The notes beneath the pieces are model-generated. The model was given only the letters and a program-made list of their open reading frames with translations. It did not search any database and was not told where the DNA came from. Positions 7,539-16,528 of a stretch of 40,561 nucleotides of DNA are shown in pieces (position 1 is the first letter of the stretch; the number at the start of each line of letters is the position of its first letter). The stretch lies in the NCBI GenBank assembly GCA_021372055.1, contig JAJFVB010000317.1, positions 1 through 40,561 of the forward strand, read 5' to 3'. Position numbers and translations under genes: made by a program. This stretch comes from Desulfobacteraceae bacterium. GTDB taxonomy: Bacteria; Desulfobacterota; Syntrophobacteria; Syntrophobacterales; Syntrophobacteraceae.

Positions 7539-9995
7539 ATGGCGGACAAACATCCGGAACTTTCCCTGGACCAGTTGCGGGCGAGCATTGAACCTCATCT
7601 GCTTCCCTTTGAAACCACCGCTTCCCTGGAGGCTCTCGAACGAAAGATCGTGGGGCAGGAACGCGCCATTGACGCCATCAGGTTTGGCATAGGAATGAAA
7701 AAGAAAGGCTACAACCTCTTCATAGCCGGTCCGGCCAAGACGGGCCTGACCGATGTTGCCCAGACATTCATCAAGGAGCAGGCCAGGAAGGAATCTCAGC
7801 CTCTGGACTGGTGCTATGTCTACAATTTCAAGGAGAAAGACAAGCCCAAAGCATTGAGCCTCTCCCCCGGGCGCGGGAAGGATTTCAAGCGAGGGATGGC
7901 GGCATTTATCAAGCAACTCGCGGAAAAGATCCCGGAGGTCTTCGGCAGCCATGAGTTCGGGGTCAAGGACAGCGAGGTGCACCAGGGGCTTGAGAAACGG
8001 CGGCAAGGTCTCATCGAAGAGCTTTCCCTCGAAGCGCAGCAGCAGGGATTCAGTCTCCAGTTTTCGCAACTCGGGATGATGCTCGTGCCGCTTGGCGAAT
8101 CAGGCCAGCCGGCCACGCAGGAAGAAATGCAGGCACTGGGGCAGGAAAGAATCAATCAGCTTCGGGAAAAGAGCGAAGGCCTTCAGTCCAGAATGAAGGA
8201 AACCGTCAAGAAGATCCAGGCCGCGGAAACAGAGTTCAAGGAGGTGCACGAAAACCTCGAGCGCGAAGTGGCGCTTTTCGTTGTGGGACAGCTCATTGAG
8301 AACCTTCGCGAGAGGTTCCAAGACGAACCTCGGATTCTTGAGTATCTTTCCCTTGCGGAAGAAGACATCCTGGACAACATCGATGATTTCAAGAAGAGGC
8401 CCGAAGCCGCAATGTCTCCGGGCAGCCCCCAGGGCGGCCCTCCCGTGCCGCCTCAGGAATTGGCGCTGCGCAAATATGAAGTGAACGCCTTCATCGACCA
8501 TTCGGAAACCGAAGGCGCGCCGGTCATTCTCGAATCCAATCCCTCGTACGCCAATCTATTCGGGGTGATCGAAAAACAGGCATGGTTCGGGGCAGTGGTA
8601 ACCGATCACACGATGCTGAAACCCGGTTCGATGCACAGAGCCAACGGCGGGTACCTCGTGATAAAGGCTCTCGACCTCCTGCGTATGAACATCTCCTATG
8701 AGGCCCTGCAGAGGGCCCTGCGCGACGGCGAAATCAAGATCGAGGAAATGGGGGACATATACGGATTTTTCGGCACCCGTTCGCTGCGGCCCGACCCCAT
8801 CCCTCTCACCCTGAAGGTGGTCCTCGTCGGCGACCCGCAGATTTACCAGCTCCTCTACTCCAATGACGATCAGTTCCAGGGACACTTCAAGGTCAAGGCT
8901 CACATGGACGGCCAGATCGACCGTAAGGACGCCACCATCCTTGAATACGCCAGGGCCATATCGCGGTTCTGCCAGGAAAACGATCTGCTGCACCTCGACC
9001 GCTCCGGCGTGGCGCGGGTGATAGAATACGCGATGGAAAAAACGGACAACCAGGAAAAACTGAGCCTCGAGTTCGAGGACATAGACGATCTGCTCACCGA
9101 GGCGGATTTTTTTGCGCGAAACGCCAATGCTTCCGTGATCGGCAAAGAGCATGTCGAAGAGGCGGTGAACAAGCGGAAATATCGAGCCAATCTTTATGAG
9201 GAACGGGTCAAGGAAGTCATCAAGAAGGACATCTTCTGGGTGGAGACCGACGGCTGGAAAACCGGGCAGGTCAACGGCCTGTCCGTGCTCATGGCGGGCG
9301 ATCACGTCTTCGGACAGCCCAACAGGATCACGGGGGTGGTTTCCGTCGGCAAGGAGGGAATGGTCTCGATAGACAGGGAATCCCAGATGAGCGGCAGCAC
9401 CCATACAAAAGGGCTCCTCACGCTCAGCGGATTTTTGAAAGAGCGCTTCGCCCAGGACAAACCCATAACGCTCACGGCCACGCTTTCCTTCGAACAAAGC
9501 TACGGGATGGTCGACGGGGACTCCGCGTCGAGTACGGAACTCTATGTCCTGCTGAGCGCCATTTCCGGCATTCCCATCTACCAGGGAATCGCGGTGACCG
9601 GCTCGGTCAGCCAAAAGGGTGAAATCCAGCCGATCGGAGGAGTGAACCACAAGATCAAGGGATTTTTCGATATCTGCAAGCACAAGGGGCTCACGGGAAA
9701 GCAGGGGGTCATCATTCCGTCCCGAAACGTGCGCAATCTTATGCTCGACCAGGAAGTCATAGACGCCATCAAGGAAGGGAAATTCCATATCTGGCCGGTC
9801 GAAAGGATTGAAGACGGCATCGAGATCCTCACCGGCAAAGAAGCCGGAGAGCCGCAGGAGGACGGCACATATCCCGAAGGAACAATTTTCCGCAAAGTCG
9901 ACGACCGCCTCAGAGAAATACTCGAGGTTGTTCAGCGGTTCGGCAAAGGGCCGGAGGAGGAGACTCAAAAGCGGCTGGAAAAGGCATATGCCTGA
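7539..9995 (+). CDS. Lon-family (S16) protease with AAA_32-type ATPase-like region
   Basis: An 818-residue Lon-like protease of the LonH/YcbZ type. It has an N-terminal AAA-like region interrupted by a coiled-coil insertion (about residues 150-250), then a C-terminal Lon protease domain. The catalytic pair is visible: Ser662 in G-D-S-A-S and Lys705 in G-G-V-N-H-K. Their spacing of 43 residues equals that of E. coli Lon (Ser679/Lys722). In contrast, the Walker A position reads G-P-A-K-T-G-L-T (64-71), with Leu instead of the essential Lys. The Walker B position reads G-G-Y-L-V-I-K-A-L-D (370-379), without the D-E pair. It may therefore be ATP-independent. The ATG follows AAAGGAGG. It stands alone in transcription. 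Confidence 0.9.
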   Translation: MADKHPELSLDQLRASIEPHLLPFETTASLEALERKIVGQERAIDAIRFGIGMKKKGYNLFIAGPAKTGLTDVAQTFIKEQARKESQPLDWCYVYNFKEKDKPKALSLSPGRGKDFKRGMAAFIKQLAEKIPEVFGSHEFGVKDSEVHQGLEKRRQGLIEELSLEAQQQGFSLQFSQLGMMLVPLGESGQPATQEEMQALGQERINQLREKSEGLQSRMKETVKKIQAAETEFKEVHENLEREVALFVVGQLIENLRERFQDEPRILEYLSLAEEDILDNIDDFKKRPEAAMSPGSPQGGPPVPPQELALRKYEVNAFIDHSETEGAPVILESNPSYANLFGVIEKQAWFGAVVTDHTMLKPGSMHRANGGYLVIKALDLLRMNISYEALQRALRDGEIKIEEMGDIYGFFGTRSLRPDPIPLTLKVVLVGDPQIYQLLYSNDDQFQGHFKVKAHMDGQIDRKDATILEYARAISRFCQENDLLHLDRSGVARVIEYAMEKTDNQEKLSLEFEDIDDLLTEADFFARNANASVIGKEHVEEAVNKRKYRANLYEERVKEVIKKDIFWVETDGWKTGQVNGLSVLMAGDHVFGQPNRITGVVSVGKEGMVSIDRESQMSGSTHTKGLLTLSGFLKERFAQDKPITLTATLSFEQSYGMVDGDSASSTELYVLLSAISGIPIYQGIAVTGSVSQKGEIQPIGGVNHKIKGFFDICKHKGLTGKQGVIIPSRNVRNLMLDQEVIDAIKEGKFHIWPVERIEDGIEILTGKEAGEPQEDGTYPEGTIFRKVDDRLREILEVVQRFGKGPEEETQKRLEKAYA

Positions 9996-10059
9996 GCAAA
10001 CCGTCTCCGGGTGATGGATCGGTCTCTTTCATGCCATCCAGGCAAGAAGGGAGAAAACC

Positions 10060-10275
10060 ATGGCACAGTCGGAAATCGAGCGGATGCCCATTGTTGAGCG
10101 GTGCGCGGGATGCGGCAACATTGAAGACAATGTGTGCAGAATATGGATTTCTCCCGCTGCCAAGTGGCGGCTGGGGACATGTCCGTCCGCCACCCACGTT
10201 TCGGTTGAAAAAGTTGAGACCACGGAGCAGAAAGTTCGAGTCGGGCAGCAGAAACAAAAGAAGAAGCGCGGCTGA
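10060..10275 (+). CDS. PxxKW-family cysteine-rich small protein
   Basis: A 71-residue protein with V-E-R-C-A-G-C-G-N-I at residues 13-22 and the signature S-P-A-A-K-W-R-L-G-T-C-P near residues 31-42. It ends in a Lys/Gln-rich basic tail. This matches the PxxKW cysteine-rich family known mainly from Desulfobacterota. The paired cysteines (C-A-G-C and two later Cys) suggest a small metal or Fe-S site. Members I recall have extra N-terminal cysteines that are missing here, so this is a short form. A GAAGGGAG ribosome site precedes the ATG. Function is unknown. Confidence 0.7.
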   Translation: MAQSEIERMPIVERCAGCGNIEDNVCRIWISPAAKWRLGTCPSATHVSVEKVETTEQKVRVGQQKQKKKRG

Positions 10276-10520
10276 CCGGAATGAGCCCCGCGCGGTATCG
10301 CATGGAAACGCGAAACTGCGTGGGGCCTGCCCTTGCGACACTCCGACCGGAGATCTTCCGGCGGAGAAAATTCCTTCAAAATACCCAAGCCATCGAGATT
10401 TAATCTAAATTTGCCCCCCCTTCAGATATCTTTACATGGAAGAGATCGTTTCTTGCACCACTGCCTGTCGATTGAAAGTTTTCTCAGTTCAACTCACACT
10501 ATGAAGAAAGGAGACAGGCA

Positions 10521-11519
10521 ATGGTAAGTTCCATTAGTTCCGGAACAAGCTCCAGCTACCTTGAACAAATGCAAAGCAGTCTGTTCAAGGCGCTCGACAA
10601 AAACAGCGATTCGAAGCTGGACACATCGGAAGTAACACAGGCCCTGACGGGCAGCACCGAGAGCAACGATTCCGCGTCAAGTTTGCTCTCCGGCCTGGAC
10701 ACGGACGAGGACGGCGCAATAAGCGAACTCGAATTCGAGGCCGCCCTGTCCAAGCTCAGCCAGGAGATGAGCAGCCAGAAGTCGGAAAATGACTCGGAAC
10801 TCTTCAGCAAGATCGACACTGACGGCAACGGCTCGGTCACCGAGGAAGAGTTCGTCTCCAATCGTCCGGAAGACATGTCCGAAGAGCAGGCACAGCAGAT
10901 GTGGAGCAGCCTCGACACGGAAAGCACCGGAAGCCTTTCGGAGAGCGAATTCACGACGGCAATGGCAAGCCAGGCGCCTCCCCAGGGACCTCCTCCCGGA
11001 CCGCCTCCGAGCGATGCCGCGACCAGCACGAGCGAGGATGAAAGTCTGACGTCGCTTGCTTCGTCGACGGACGCAACCGAGGCGACCAGCCTGTTCAGCC
11101 GGATCGATACGGACGGCGACGGCTCGGTCACCGAAGAGGAATACCTCGCCGCCCGCCCCGATGACGTGACGGAGGAGATGGCTGCGCAAATGTGGAGCAC
11201 ACTCGACACGGAAGGCACCGGAAGCATTACCGAAAGCCAGTTCAACACGGCGATGGCAAGCCAGGCGCCTCCCCAGGGGCCTCCTCCCGGACCGCCTCCG
11301 AGCGATTCCGCGACCGGCGAGGACGACACCGATTCCGCGACAGTCCTGTCGTCGCTGACAACGGATGATACGACCGCTTCCACAACCGAAACCGAGGACA
11401 CGACGAGCTACGATCTGAAATCGCTCCTCACCGCCGCAATGGAAAGCTACTTGAAGAACAGTTCGGGGTTCTTCGCACAAAACACTGCGGCCAGCACCTT
11501 CATGTCTTCGTACGCTTAA
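10521..11519 (+). CDS. Six-EF-hand, Pro-rich calcium-binding protein with internal duplication
   Basis: A 332-residue acidic Ser/Thr-rich protein with six EF-hand loops starting at Asp26, Asp60, Asp99, Asp132, Asp196 and Asp229. Loops 1, 2, 3 and 5 have good ligand sets (for example D-T-D-G-D-G-S-V-T-E-E-E). Loops 4 and 6 are weaker: T at position 5, and Q at position 12 in loop 6. Residues about 91-165 and 188-262 are a tandem duplication offset by 97 codons. Each copy ends in the same Q-A-P-P-Q-G-P-P-P-G-P-P-P-S-D linker. There is no signal peptide, but the Ser-rich N terminus resembles non-classically or type III/flagellar-exported proteins such as XopAW-like EF-hand proteins. The role is unknown; a calcium buffer, adhesin or secreted regulator are all possible. 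AAAGGAGA precedes the ATG. Confidence 0.8.
   Translation: MVSSISSGTSSSYLEQMQSSLFKALDKNSDSKLDTSEVTQALTGSTESNDSASSLLSGLDTDEDGAISELEFEAALSKLSQEMSSQKSENDSELFSKIDTDGNGSVTEEEFVSNRPEDMSEEQAQQMWSSLDTESTGSLSESEFTTAMASQAPPQGPPPGPPPSDAATSTSEDESLTSLASSTDATEATSLFSRIDTDGDGSVTEEEYLAARPDDVTEEMAAQMWSTLDTEGTGSITESQFNTAMASQAPPQGPPPGPPPSDSATGEDDTDSATVLSSLTTDDTTASTTETEDTTSYDLKSLLTAAMESYLKNSSGFFAQNTAASTFMSSYA
10962..11024 (+). repeat. First copy of a 63-bp near-identical direct repeat
   Basis: It encodes the M-A-S-Q-A-P-P-Q-G-P-P-P-G-P-P-P-S-D linker of the EF-hand protein. It differs from the copy at 11253-11315 at only two bases by eye, while the rest of the duplicated unit has diverged more, which suggests recent conversion or strong constraint. 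Confidence 0.75.
11253..11315 (+). repeat. Second copy of the 63-bp direct repeat
   Basis: This copy is offset 291 bases (97 codons) from the first copy at 10962. It is in frame and codes for the same proline linker. Confidence 0.75.
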
Positions 11520-11593
11520 GATTAACGGGGCGGCGGGGAAAAGCAGCAAACCATGGGCAAATTTTGCCGCCCGGGCCGGAGAGAGTAATAATC

Positions 11594-11651
11594 AAAAAGG
11601 CGTGGGGGTCGGGGGGTGTTTGACGACTCCCCCCGTTTCCCGCGCCTTTTT
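11594..11651. terminator. Bidirectional terminator between convergent genes
   Basis: AAAAAGGCG (11594-11602) pairs with CGCCTTTTT (11643-11651). An inner GGGGGG/CCCCCC stem extends it. With A-runs and T-runs on the outside it can end both the EF-hand transcript (+) and the response-regulator transcript (-). Confidence 0.85.
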
Positions 11652-11700
11652 GCAAAGCGCCGAACCGCGACGGGGCCCGGTGATATCCGATTTGCAGCGG

Positions 11701-12165
11701 CTATTCGGCCGGATCGGCTTCGCTTACCGGCAGATTTTTGAGCTGCGAAATGATGGCCGCGGCTTTTTCGGGATTGGCTTTATTGTAGTACGCCATGACT
11801 TTGCCGGCGATGTCTCTGTGCGAAAACGGCTTTACAAGATATCCCTGGATTCCCAGCTGCAGACAATCGAGCACGGCCGCCTTATCGGAAAGGGAAGTAG
11901 CCATTATGATAGGTGTTCTGGTATCGTGCAGGCCCTCGCGTATTTCCTTCAGGATCGCGTAGCCGCTCACCTCGGGAAGCATGATGTCCAGGAGGAGAAG
12001 ATCCGGTTTCCATTCCTTGAAGATGGAAATGACATAGCTGCCGTCGTTGACGAATTTTTTCTCGAAAACCTCGTTTGACAGACCGTTGTCATAGAGCACC
12101 AGCACCGCCTTGTCGTCCTCGGCGATCAATATTTTCAGCCTGTCGAATCCCGATTCCTCTTCCAT
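11701..12165 (-). CDS. Single-domain response regulator (REC only)
   Basis: A 154-residue CheY-like receiver. The acidic pair E-D-D is at residues 16-18, the phospho-acceptor is Asp60 in L-L-L-L-D-I-M-L-P, the conserved Thr/Ser follows in M-A-T-S, and Lys is in L-V-K-P-F. A short helical tail follows with no output domain, so it probably acts by protein contact or in a phosphorelay. I start at the ATG (12165), which has GAGG 6 bases upstream; a GTG at 12183 is possible. It lies 64 bases downstream of the sensor kinase on the same strand, its likely partner. Confidence 0.85.
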   Translation of the reverse strand: MEEESGFDRLKILIAEDDKAVLVLYDNGLSNEVFEKKFVNDGSYVISIFKEWKPDLLLLDIMLPEVSGYAILKEIREGLHDTRTPIIMATSLSDKAAVLDCLQLGIQGYLVKPFSHRDIAGKVMAYYNKANPEKAAAIISQLKNLPVSEADPAE

Positions 12166-12229
12166 CGCCTTCCTCGCAATCACATCTACGATCCCGCCGA
12201 ACCGCGGCGCGCGGCGCGGTTGCAGGCGG

Positions 12230-13468
12230 TTATTCCACTAACCCGAGTGGTTTCGAGAGTACCAAATTTTCGGCAACAGGTCCAGTGGGCAGCAGGAAGC
12301 GGAATGCCGCGCCCGAGCCCGGCCCTTCGCTCTCGGCCCAGATTCTCCCCCCGTGCAACTGGACGAGCCTCCTGGTCAAGGCAAGTCCCAACCCGACGCC
12401 TTCGCTGCGCTCGTGACCGTTTCCCGCCTGCTCGAACGGCAGGAAAATCCGCTGCAGATCGGCGCTGCTGAGCCCGATCCCGGAGTCTTCGACGGAGACG
12501 ATAACGCCCTCTTCCGTCATTGCCGCCAGAAGGAGCACCGTTCCTCCATCTTTGGTGAATTTCAGCGCGTTGGACAAAAGATTGTAGAGAATCTGCTTGA
12601 GTGCGCGGCTGTCGGCCCGGATTGTCCCGGGAATCTCCCCGATCTCGGTTCTGAGCCGGATTCCGTGCTTGATCGCCTTTTCCTTCACTACAATCAGACT
12701 TCGGGTGAGGAGTTCTCCCAGCTGGACTTCCGACAGATCCAGTTCCAGCTTGCCGGCCTCGATCTTGCTGAGGTCCAGGATATCGTTTATGAGCGACAGG
12801 AGATGCTGGGAACTCTGCAACACATCTCCGAGATACTCGGCCTGACGAGGGGTGAGTTCGCCGAAGATCCGGTCGAGGACCATCTCGGTGAATCCGATTA
12901 TCGTGTTGAGAGGCGTGCGGAGTTCGTGACTCATATTCGTCAGGAATTCGCTCTTTGCCCTGTTCGCATTCTCGGCGCTCCTTGCCCGGTCCTGAGCATC
13001 GGCAAAGGATTTGGAAAGGGAGCCGATCCTCGCATCGGCCTCCGCAAGCCTGTCCCCGGCATGCTTGAGCTCTGAGATATCCTGAAGATACTCAAGCAGA
13101 TGCGCTCGCCCGTCAACCATCGCGTGAGCGATCGTGATCCGCACCGGCAGGAGCTTGCCGGAGGCTGTGCAAAGGGTTCTTTCGAAGCATTTCCCTTCGG
13201 ATTCGGCCGGACATGAATCCGAGCCGCAGACGGTTTCCCTGCAGGAACAACCGAGGATCTCCGACCTCACACCCCCCAGCATGCCGGCGGCTGTTGCATT
13301 GAGGTCGACCACCCGGAGACTTCCGGCGTCCACCAGGACCATCCCCACCGGGGCGGAATCGAATATTTCACGGACGACCTGCCCTGCCTCGAATCCGTTC
13401 TCAGACAATTTAGCCGGATTTACCAAAGACTTGAGGGCGGAACCCAATCCATTTGCGAATAGAGACAT
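12230..13468 (-). CDS. PAS-domain sensor histidine kinase with a cysteine cluster
   Basis: A 412-residue soluble kinase. The PAS domain is at about residues 30-135, a coiled coil at 135-175, HisKA with His181 in N-M-S-H-E-L-R-T-P-L-N, then HATPase_c with N-A-L-K-F-T, D-S-G-I-G-L and G-V-G-L-G-L. There is no membrane segment when the ATG at 13468 is used; the open frame continues 60 codons upstream without a domain. The PAS core contains six cysteines (74, 76, 81, 86, 94, 100), a pattern seen in many Desulfobacterota PAS kinases that could bind a metal or Fe-S cluster or sense redox. It is transcribed ahead of the single-domain receiver and is probably an operon with it. The signal is unknown. 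Confidence 0.88.
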   Translation of the reverse strand: MSLFANGLGSALKSLVNPAKLSENGFEAGQVVREIFDSAPVGMVLVDAGSLRVVDLNATAAGMLGGVRSEILGCSCRETVCGSDSCPAESEGKCFERTLCTASGKLLPVRITIAHAMVDGRAHLLEYLQDISELKHAGDRLAEADARIGSLSKSFADAQDRARSAENANRAKSEFLTNMSHELRTPLNTIIGFTEMVLDRIFGELTPRQAEYLGDVLQSSQHLLSLINDILDLSKIEAGKLELDLSEVQLGELLTRSLIVVKEKAIKHGIRLRTEIGEIPGTIRADSRALKQILYNLLSNALKFTKDGGTVLLLAAMTEEGVIVSVEDSGIGLSSADLQRIFLPFEQAGNGHERSEGVGLGLALTRRLVQLHGGRIWAESEGPGSGAAFRFLLPTGPVAENLVLSKPLGLVE

Positions 13469-13956
13469 CTGCGGCGTTCCTTCCGATCGACCTTGGCGGA
13501 CAGGACCATGAAAATCCCGGGAAGGCCGCGAAATGACCTGAACCGGCGAACGAACGCAGCCGGTCGGGCGGAACTCCGTATCGGGAAAGGGGGGCTTGGC
13601 CACCTCGGTATGCTTATTGCCAGTGGTTTTGATGAATAATCGGAGCAAAATCGGGAGGACATGAGCAAAATTCGTCCGGCTGGCGCCCTCCCGCGCACAA
13701 AAGGATTGTACCGTTCCGTTTCCGGCGGTGTGAAGAGAATCCGGAACGATTGCCTTTTGATCTCAAGTTTACCCGGTTTCTTAACGATAACTAAGGAAAG
13801 AGGGGCTATCAAACAGCATCGAGCACAAGTCCGCCCGATCCGCGCGGGTGAACGCACAAGTCCGGACCGTGGGGCGGCTGAAGAAGCACGTCCTTCCCGG
13901 AGCTTTGCGGGAATCCTCCGGCCCCCCGGCTACTCTGTTACAGTGAGTTGAATTCC
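13469..13956. other. Divergent intergenic region between two kinase operons
   Basis: This 488-bp region holds the divergent control sequences for the PAS kinase (-) and the hybrid kinase (+). I see no gene in it. One visible element is a direct repeat, GCACAAGTCCG, at 13823-13833 and 13854-13864, 31 bases (about three helical turns) apart and 93 bases before the hybrid kinase ATG. Confidence 0.5.
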
Positions 13957-16479
13957 ATGGCTGTGAAGAGACATTTCGGCTTGGCAACCAAGCTGCACAT
14001 CCTGATCATCTCGTCCATACTGATGACGGCCGTCGGGATCGCGTGGTTCGTGGTGAAGAAGGCCAAGGCCGAAAATTATGCGGACCTTCTGAGAAACGGG
14101 ATAGACATCGCTTCGATAATGGCGATGAACAGCGAGTACGCGCTTTACACCGAAACGCGCGCGGCACTCGAAAGCGCCGCGGGAAATCTCAAGGGCGAAG
14201 ATATCGCCTATGCCGTACTGCTCAATCGAGACAGAAACCCTCTCATCGAAAAGTGCTTTCTGGGTGAGATGCCCATACCGGGCGCCAATCGTCCGCTTGC
14301 CGATCCAAATCAGACCAGGCACTTCGATTTTTTCGACGGGAGTACCGGCAAGGGCTATGTCGAGGTCTTCGCGCCGGTGTATGCCGGTCCGGGAACGGAA
14401 GCGGGGCTTTTCCCCGAACTGGGGGCGGCAGGCCAGCAGGTCCTCGGATACGTTCAATTGGGGCTCAGCCTCGAGAGGCTGCGCAATCAGGCCAACAACT
14501 TCCTGCTCTCCATTATCCTGACGGCCTTCGCCGTCATTGCGGTGGGCATCCCGCTGACGTTCTGGGTCACGCGCAGGATAACCTCCCCGATCGGCCGGTT
14601 CGCCGAAGCCGCGCGGGACATTTCCGAGGGCAGGATCGACCAGGCTATCGAAGTCCGGAGCCGCGATGAGATTCAGGATCTCGCTGCCGCATTCAATCTC
14701 ATGATCGAGCGGCTAAGGGAGTATCGCGAGCAGGTCGAAAGGCAGCACCTTACTCTGGAGGAAAGGGTCGCCCGCAGGACCCTGGAACTCGAGCACAAGA
14801 CGCAGGAAGCGCAGATGCTCGCGCAGAAGGCGACCGAAGCCAGCCGCGCCAAATCTCAGTTTCTCGCCAACATGAGCCACGAGATCCGGACCCCGATGAA
14901 CGGGGTTCTCGGCATGACCGAAATGCTCCTCCAGTCGAACCTCACCGAAAAACAGCACGGTTGCGCCGAAATGGTGCTGAACTCGGGCGAGGCTCTCCTG
15001 AGGGTCCTAAACGACATTCTCGATTTTTCGAAAATTGAAGCAGGCAAGGTTGACCTGGACAGCATCGATTTCAATCTTCGGGACACGATCGAGGAGGTTT
15101 TGAGCCTCCTGGCCGAAGACGCGCACAGAAAGGGGCTGGAGCTCCTGTGCCGCTTTCATCGCGATGTTCCGCCGCTTTTTAACGGGGATCCGGTCCGGCT
15201 GAGACAGATTGTCACGAACCTTTTAGGCAACGCGATCAAATTTACGGAAAAGGGCGAAGTGATCGTCCGGGTCGCTGCCCCGGAAAAGCTGGAAGGCGAC
15301 ACCTGGAGGATCAAAATCGAGGTGGAAGACACCGGGATCGGAATTGCTCCCGATGCGCGCTCGGCCATCTTCGAAGCCTTTTCGCAGGCCGACGGTTCGA
15401 TGACGCGAAGGTACGGAGGCACCGGACTTGGCCTTGCGATATGCAGGCAACTCTGCCTGATGATGAAGGGCGACATCGAAGTCGACAGCACTCCCGGCAG
15501 GGGGAGCGCCTTTCGCATTCATTTCCAGTTGAACTCCCCGGTCGGACCGCTCCCGGTCCCGCTGCCGCTCGGAAGCGAGCTGGAGGGCCTGCGACTGCTG
15601 GTGGTGGACGACAATGCTTCGAGCCGGGCGATACTTCAGGAGCAGGCGGCGTCCTGGGGAATGATCGTTGAAACCGCTGAAAACGGCGCGCGCGCGCTCG
15701 AAATGCTCAAGGCGGCAAACGACCGCGGCGAACCCTGCGATCTCGCCGTTATCGATCATGTGATGCCGGAAATGGACGGTTTGGAACTCACCCGCCGGAT
15801 TCGGGCCCGGTCCGAACTGGCGGATATCAAGCTCGTAATGCTCAACACCATGGGAGCGGGCAGCGACACGACAGACGAGGCACAGGTTCGCCTGTCCGTC
15901 TTCCCCGTCCCCAAACCCGTACGGCTGCTTCAGTTGCGCCACGCGCTCGCCCGCGCTCACAAAGGCGGCCCGGCTGGAACCGCGCAGCGCTCGGAAGAGG
16001 GTGCGCGCGCCCCCGCAACCATCGCGCGAACGGCCGAGGTTTTCGAGGGATCCGTCCTGCTTGCCGAGGACAACCACCTCAACCAGAAATTCGCCGTCGC
16101 AATGCTTCAGAGCCTCGGCATGGAAGATATAGACGTCGTAGCCAACGGACAGGAAGCGCTCGATGCCCTGGAACACAAGTCCTACAGCCTCATCCTGATG
16201 GACTGCCAGATGCCCGGGATGGACGGCTACGAAGCCACGAAGCGGATACGCCGGAACGAATCCCGTTCCATGGCCGAAGGCGTCATGACGCGTATTCCCA
16301 TTGTTGCGCTGACGGCGCATGCCATGGAGCGCGACCGGGAAACGTGCATCGCGGCGGGAATGGACGACTACCTGTCCAAGCCGTTTAACTCGCGGCAGAT
16401 GCGCGCGCTTCTGGGCCGGTGGCTTCCGCGCTTGAATCAGGAATCAGCCGCAAGCTGCGGGAGAGCCGGCGAAATTTGA
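13957..16479 (+). CDS. Membrane hybrid histidine kinase with two receiver domains (BarA-like)
   Basis: An 840-residue hybrid kinase. A TM helix at about residues 13-34 is followed by a periplasmic sensor segment to about 185, a second TM at about 187-208, HAMP, and a coiled coil. HisKA carries His308 in N-M-S-H-E-I-R-T-P-M-N-G. HATPase_c shows N-A-I-K-F-T-E-K-G, D-T-G-I-G-I and G-G-T-G-L-G-L. The first receiver has Asp600 and the second has Asp749 (L-I-L-M-D-C-Q-M-P-G-M-D-G). There is no Hpt domain, so phosphate probably passes to a separate protein. The first receiver is less canonical around its switch residues (M-L-N-T-M-G). The ATG at 13957 is preferred to a TTG three codons earlier. It is probably functionally linked to the HD-GYP protein 90 bases downstream. 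Confidence 0.9.
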   Translation: MAVKRHFGLATKLHILIISSILMTAVGIAWFVVKKAKAENYADLLRNGIDIASIMAMNSEYALYTETRAALESAAGNLKGEDIAYAVLLNRDRNPLIEKCFLGEMPIPGANRPLADPNQTRHFDFFDGSTGKGYVEVFAPVYAGPGTEAGLFPELGAAGQQVLGYVQLGLSLERLRNQANNFLLSIILTAFAVIAVGIPLTFWVTRRITSPIGRFAEAARDISEGRIDQAIEVRSRDEIQDLAAAFNLMIERLREYREQVERQHLTLEERVARRTLELEHKTQEAQMLAQKATEASRAKSQFLANMSHEIRTPMNGVLGMTEMLLQSNLTEKQHGCAEMVLNSGEALLRVLNDILDFSKIEAGKVDLDSIDFNLRDTIEEVLSLLAEDAHRKGLELLCRFHRDVPPLFNGDPVRLRQIVTNLLGNAIKFTEKGEVIVRVAAPEKLEGDTWRIKIEVEDTGIGIAPDARSAIFEAFSQADGSMTRRYGGTGLGLAICRQLCLMMKGDIEVDSTPGRGSAFRIHFQLNSPVGPLPVPLPLGSELEGLRLLVVDDNASSRAILQEQAASWGMIVETAENGARALEMLKAANDRGEPCDLAVIDHVMPEMDGLELTRRIRARSELADIKLVMLNTMGAGSDTTDEAQVRLSVFPVPKPVRLLQLRHALARAHKGGPAGTAQRSEEGARAPATIARTAEVFEGSVLLAEDNHLNQKFAVAMLQSLGMEDIDVVANGQEALDALEHKSYSLILMDCQMPGMDGYEATKRIRRNESRSMAEGVMTRIPIVALTAHAMERDRETCIAAGMDDYLSKPFNSRQMRALLGRWLPRLNQESAASCGRAGEI

Positions 16480-16528
16480 CCATTTAGCGAAAAAAAGCCT
16501 CTTTCGATGAGAGATCGCATATCACGGA

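Noticed and set aside
10962..11315. Repeat pair considered as a CRISPR or mobile element
   Set aside because: There are only two copies, in frame inside a coding gene and encoding the same linker; it is a protein-level duplication.
10556..11401. 281-codon Ser/Val-rich minus-strand frame
   Set aside because: It is antisense to the EF-hand gene; its repeats are the mirror of the EF-hand/proline repeats.
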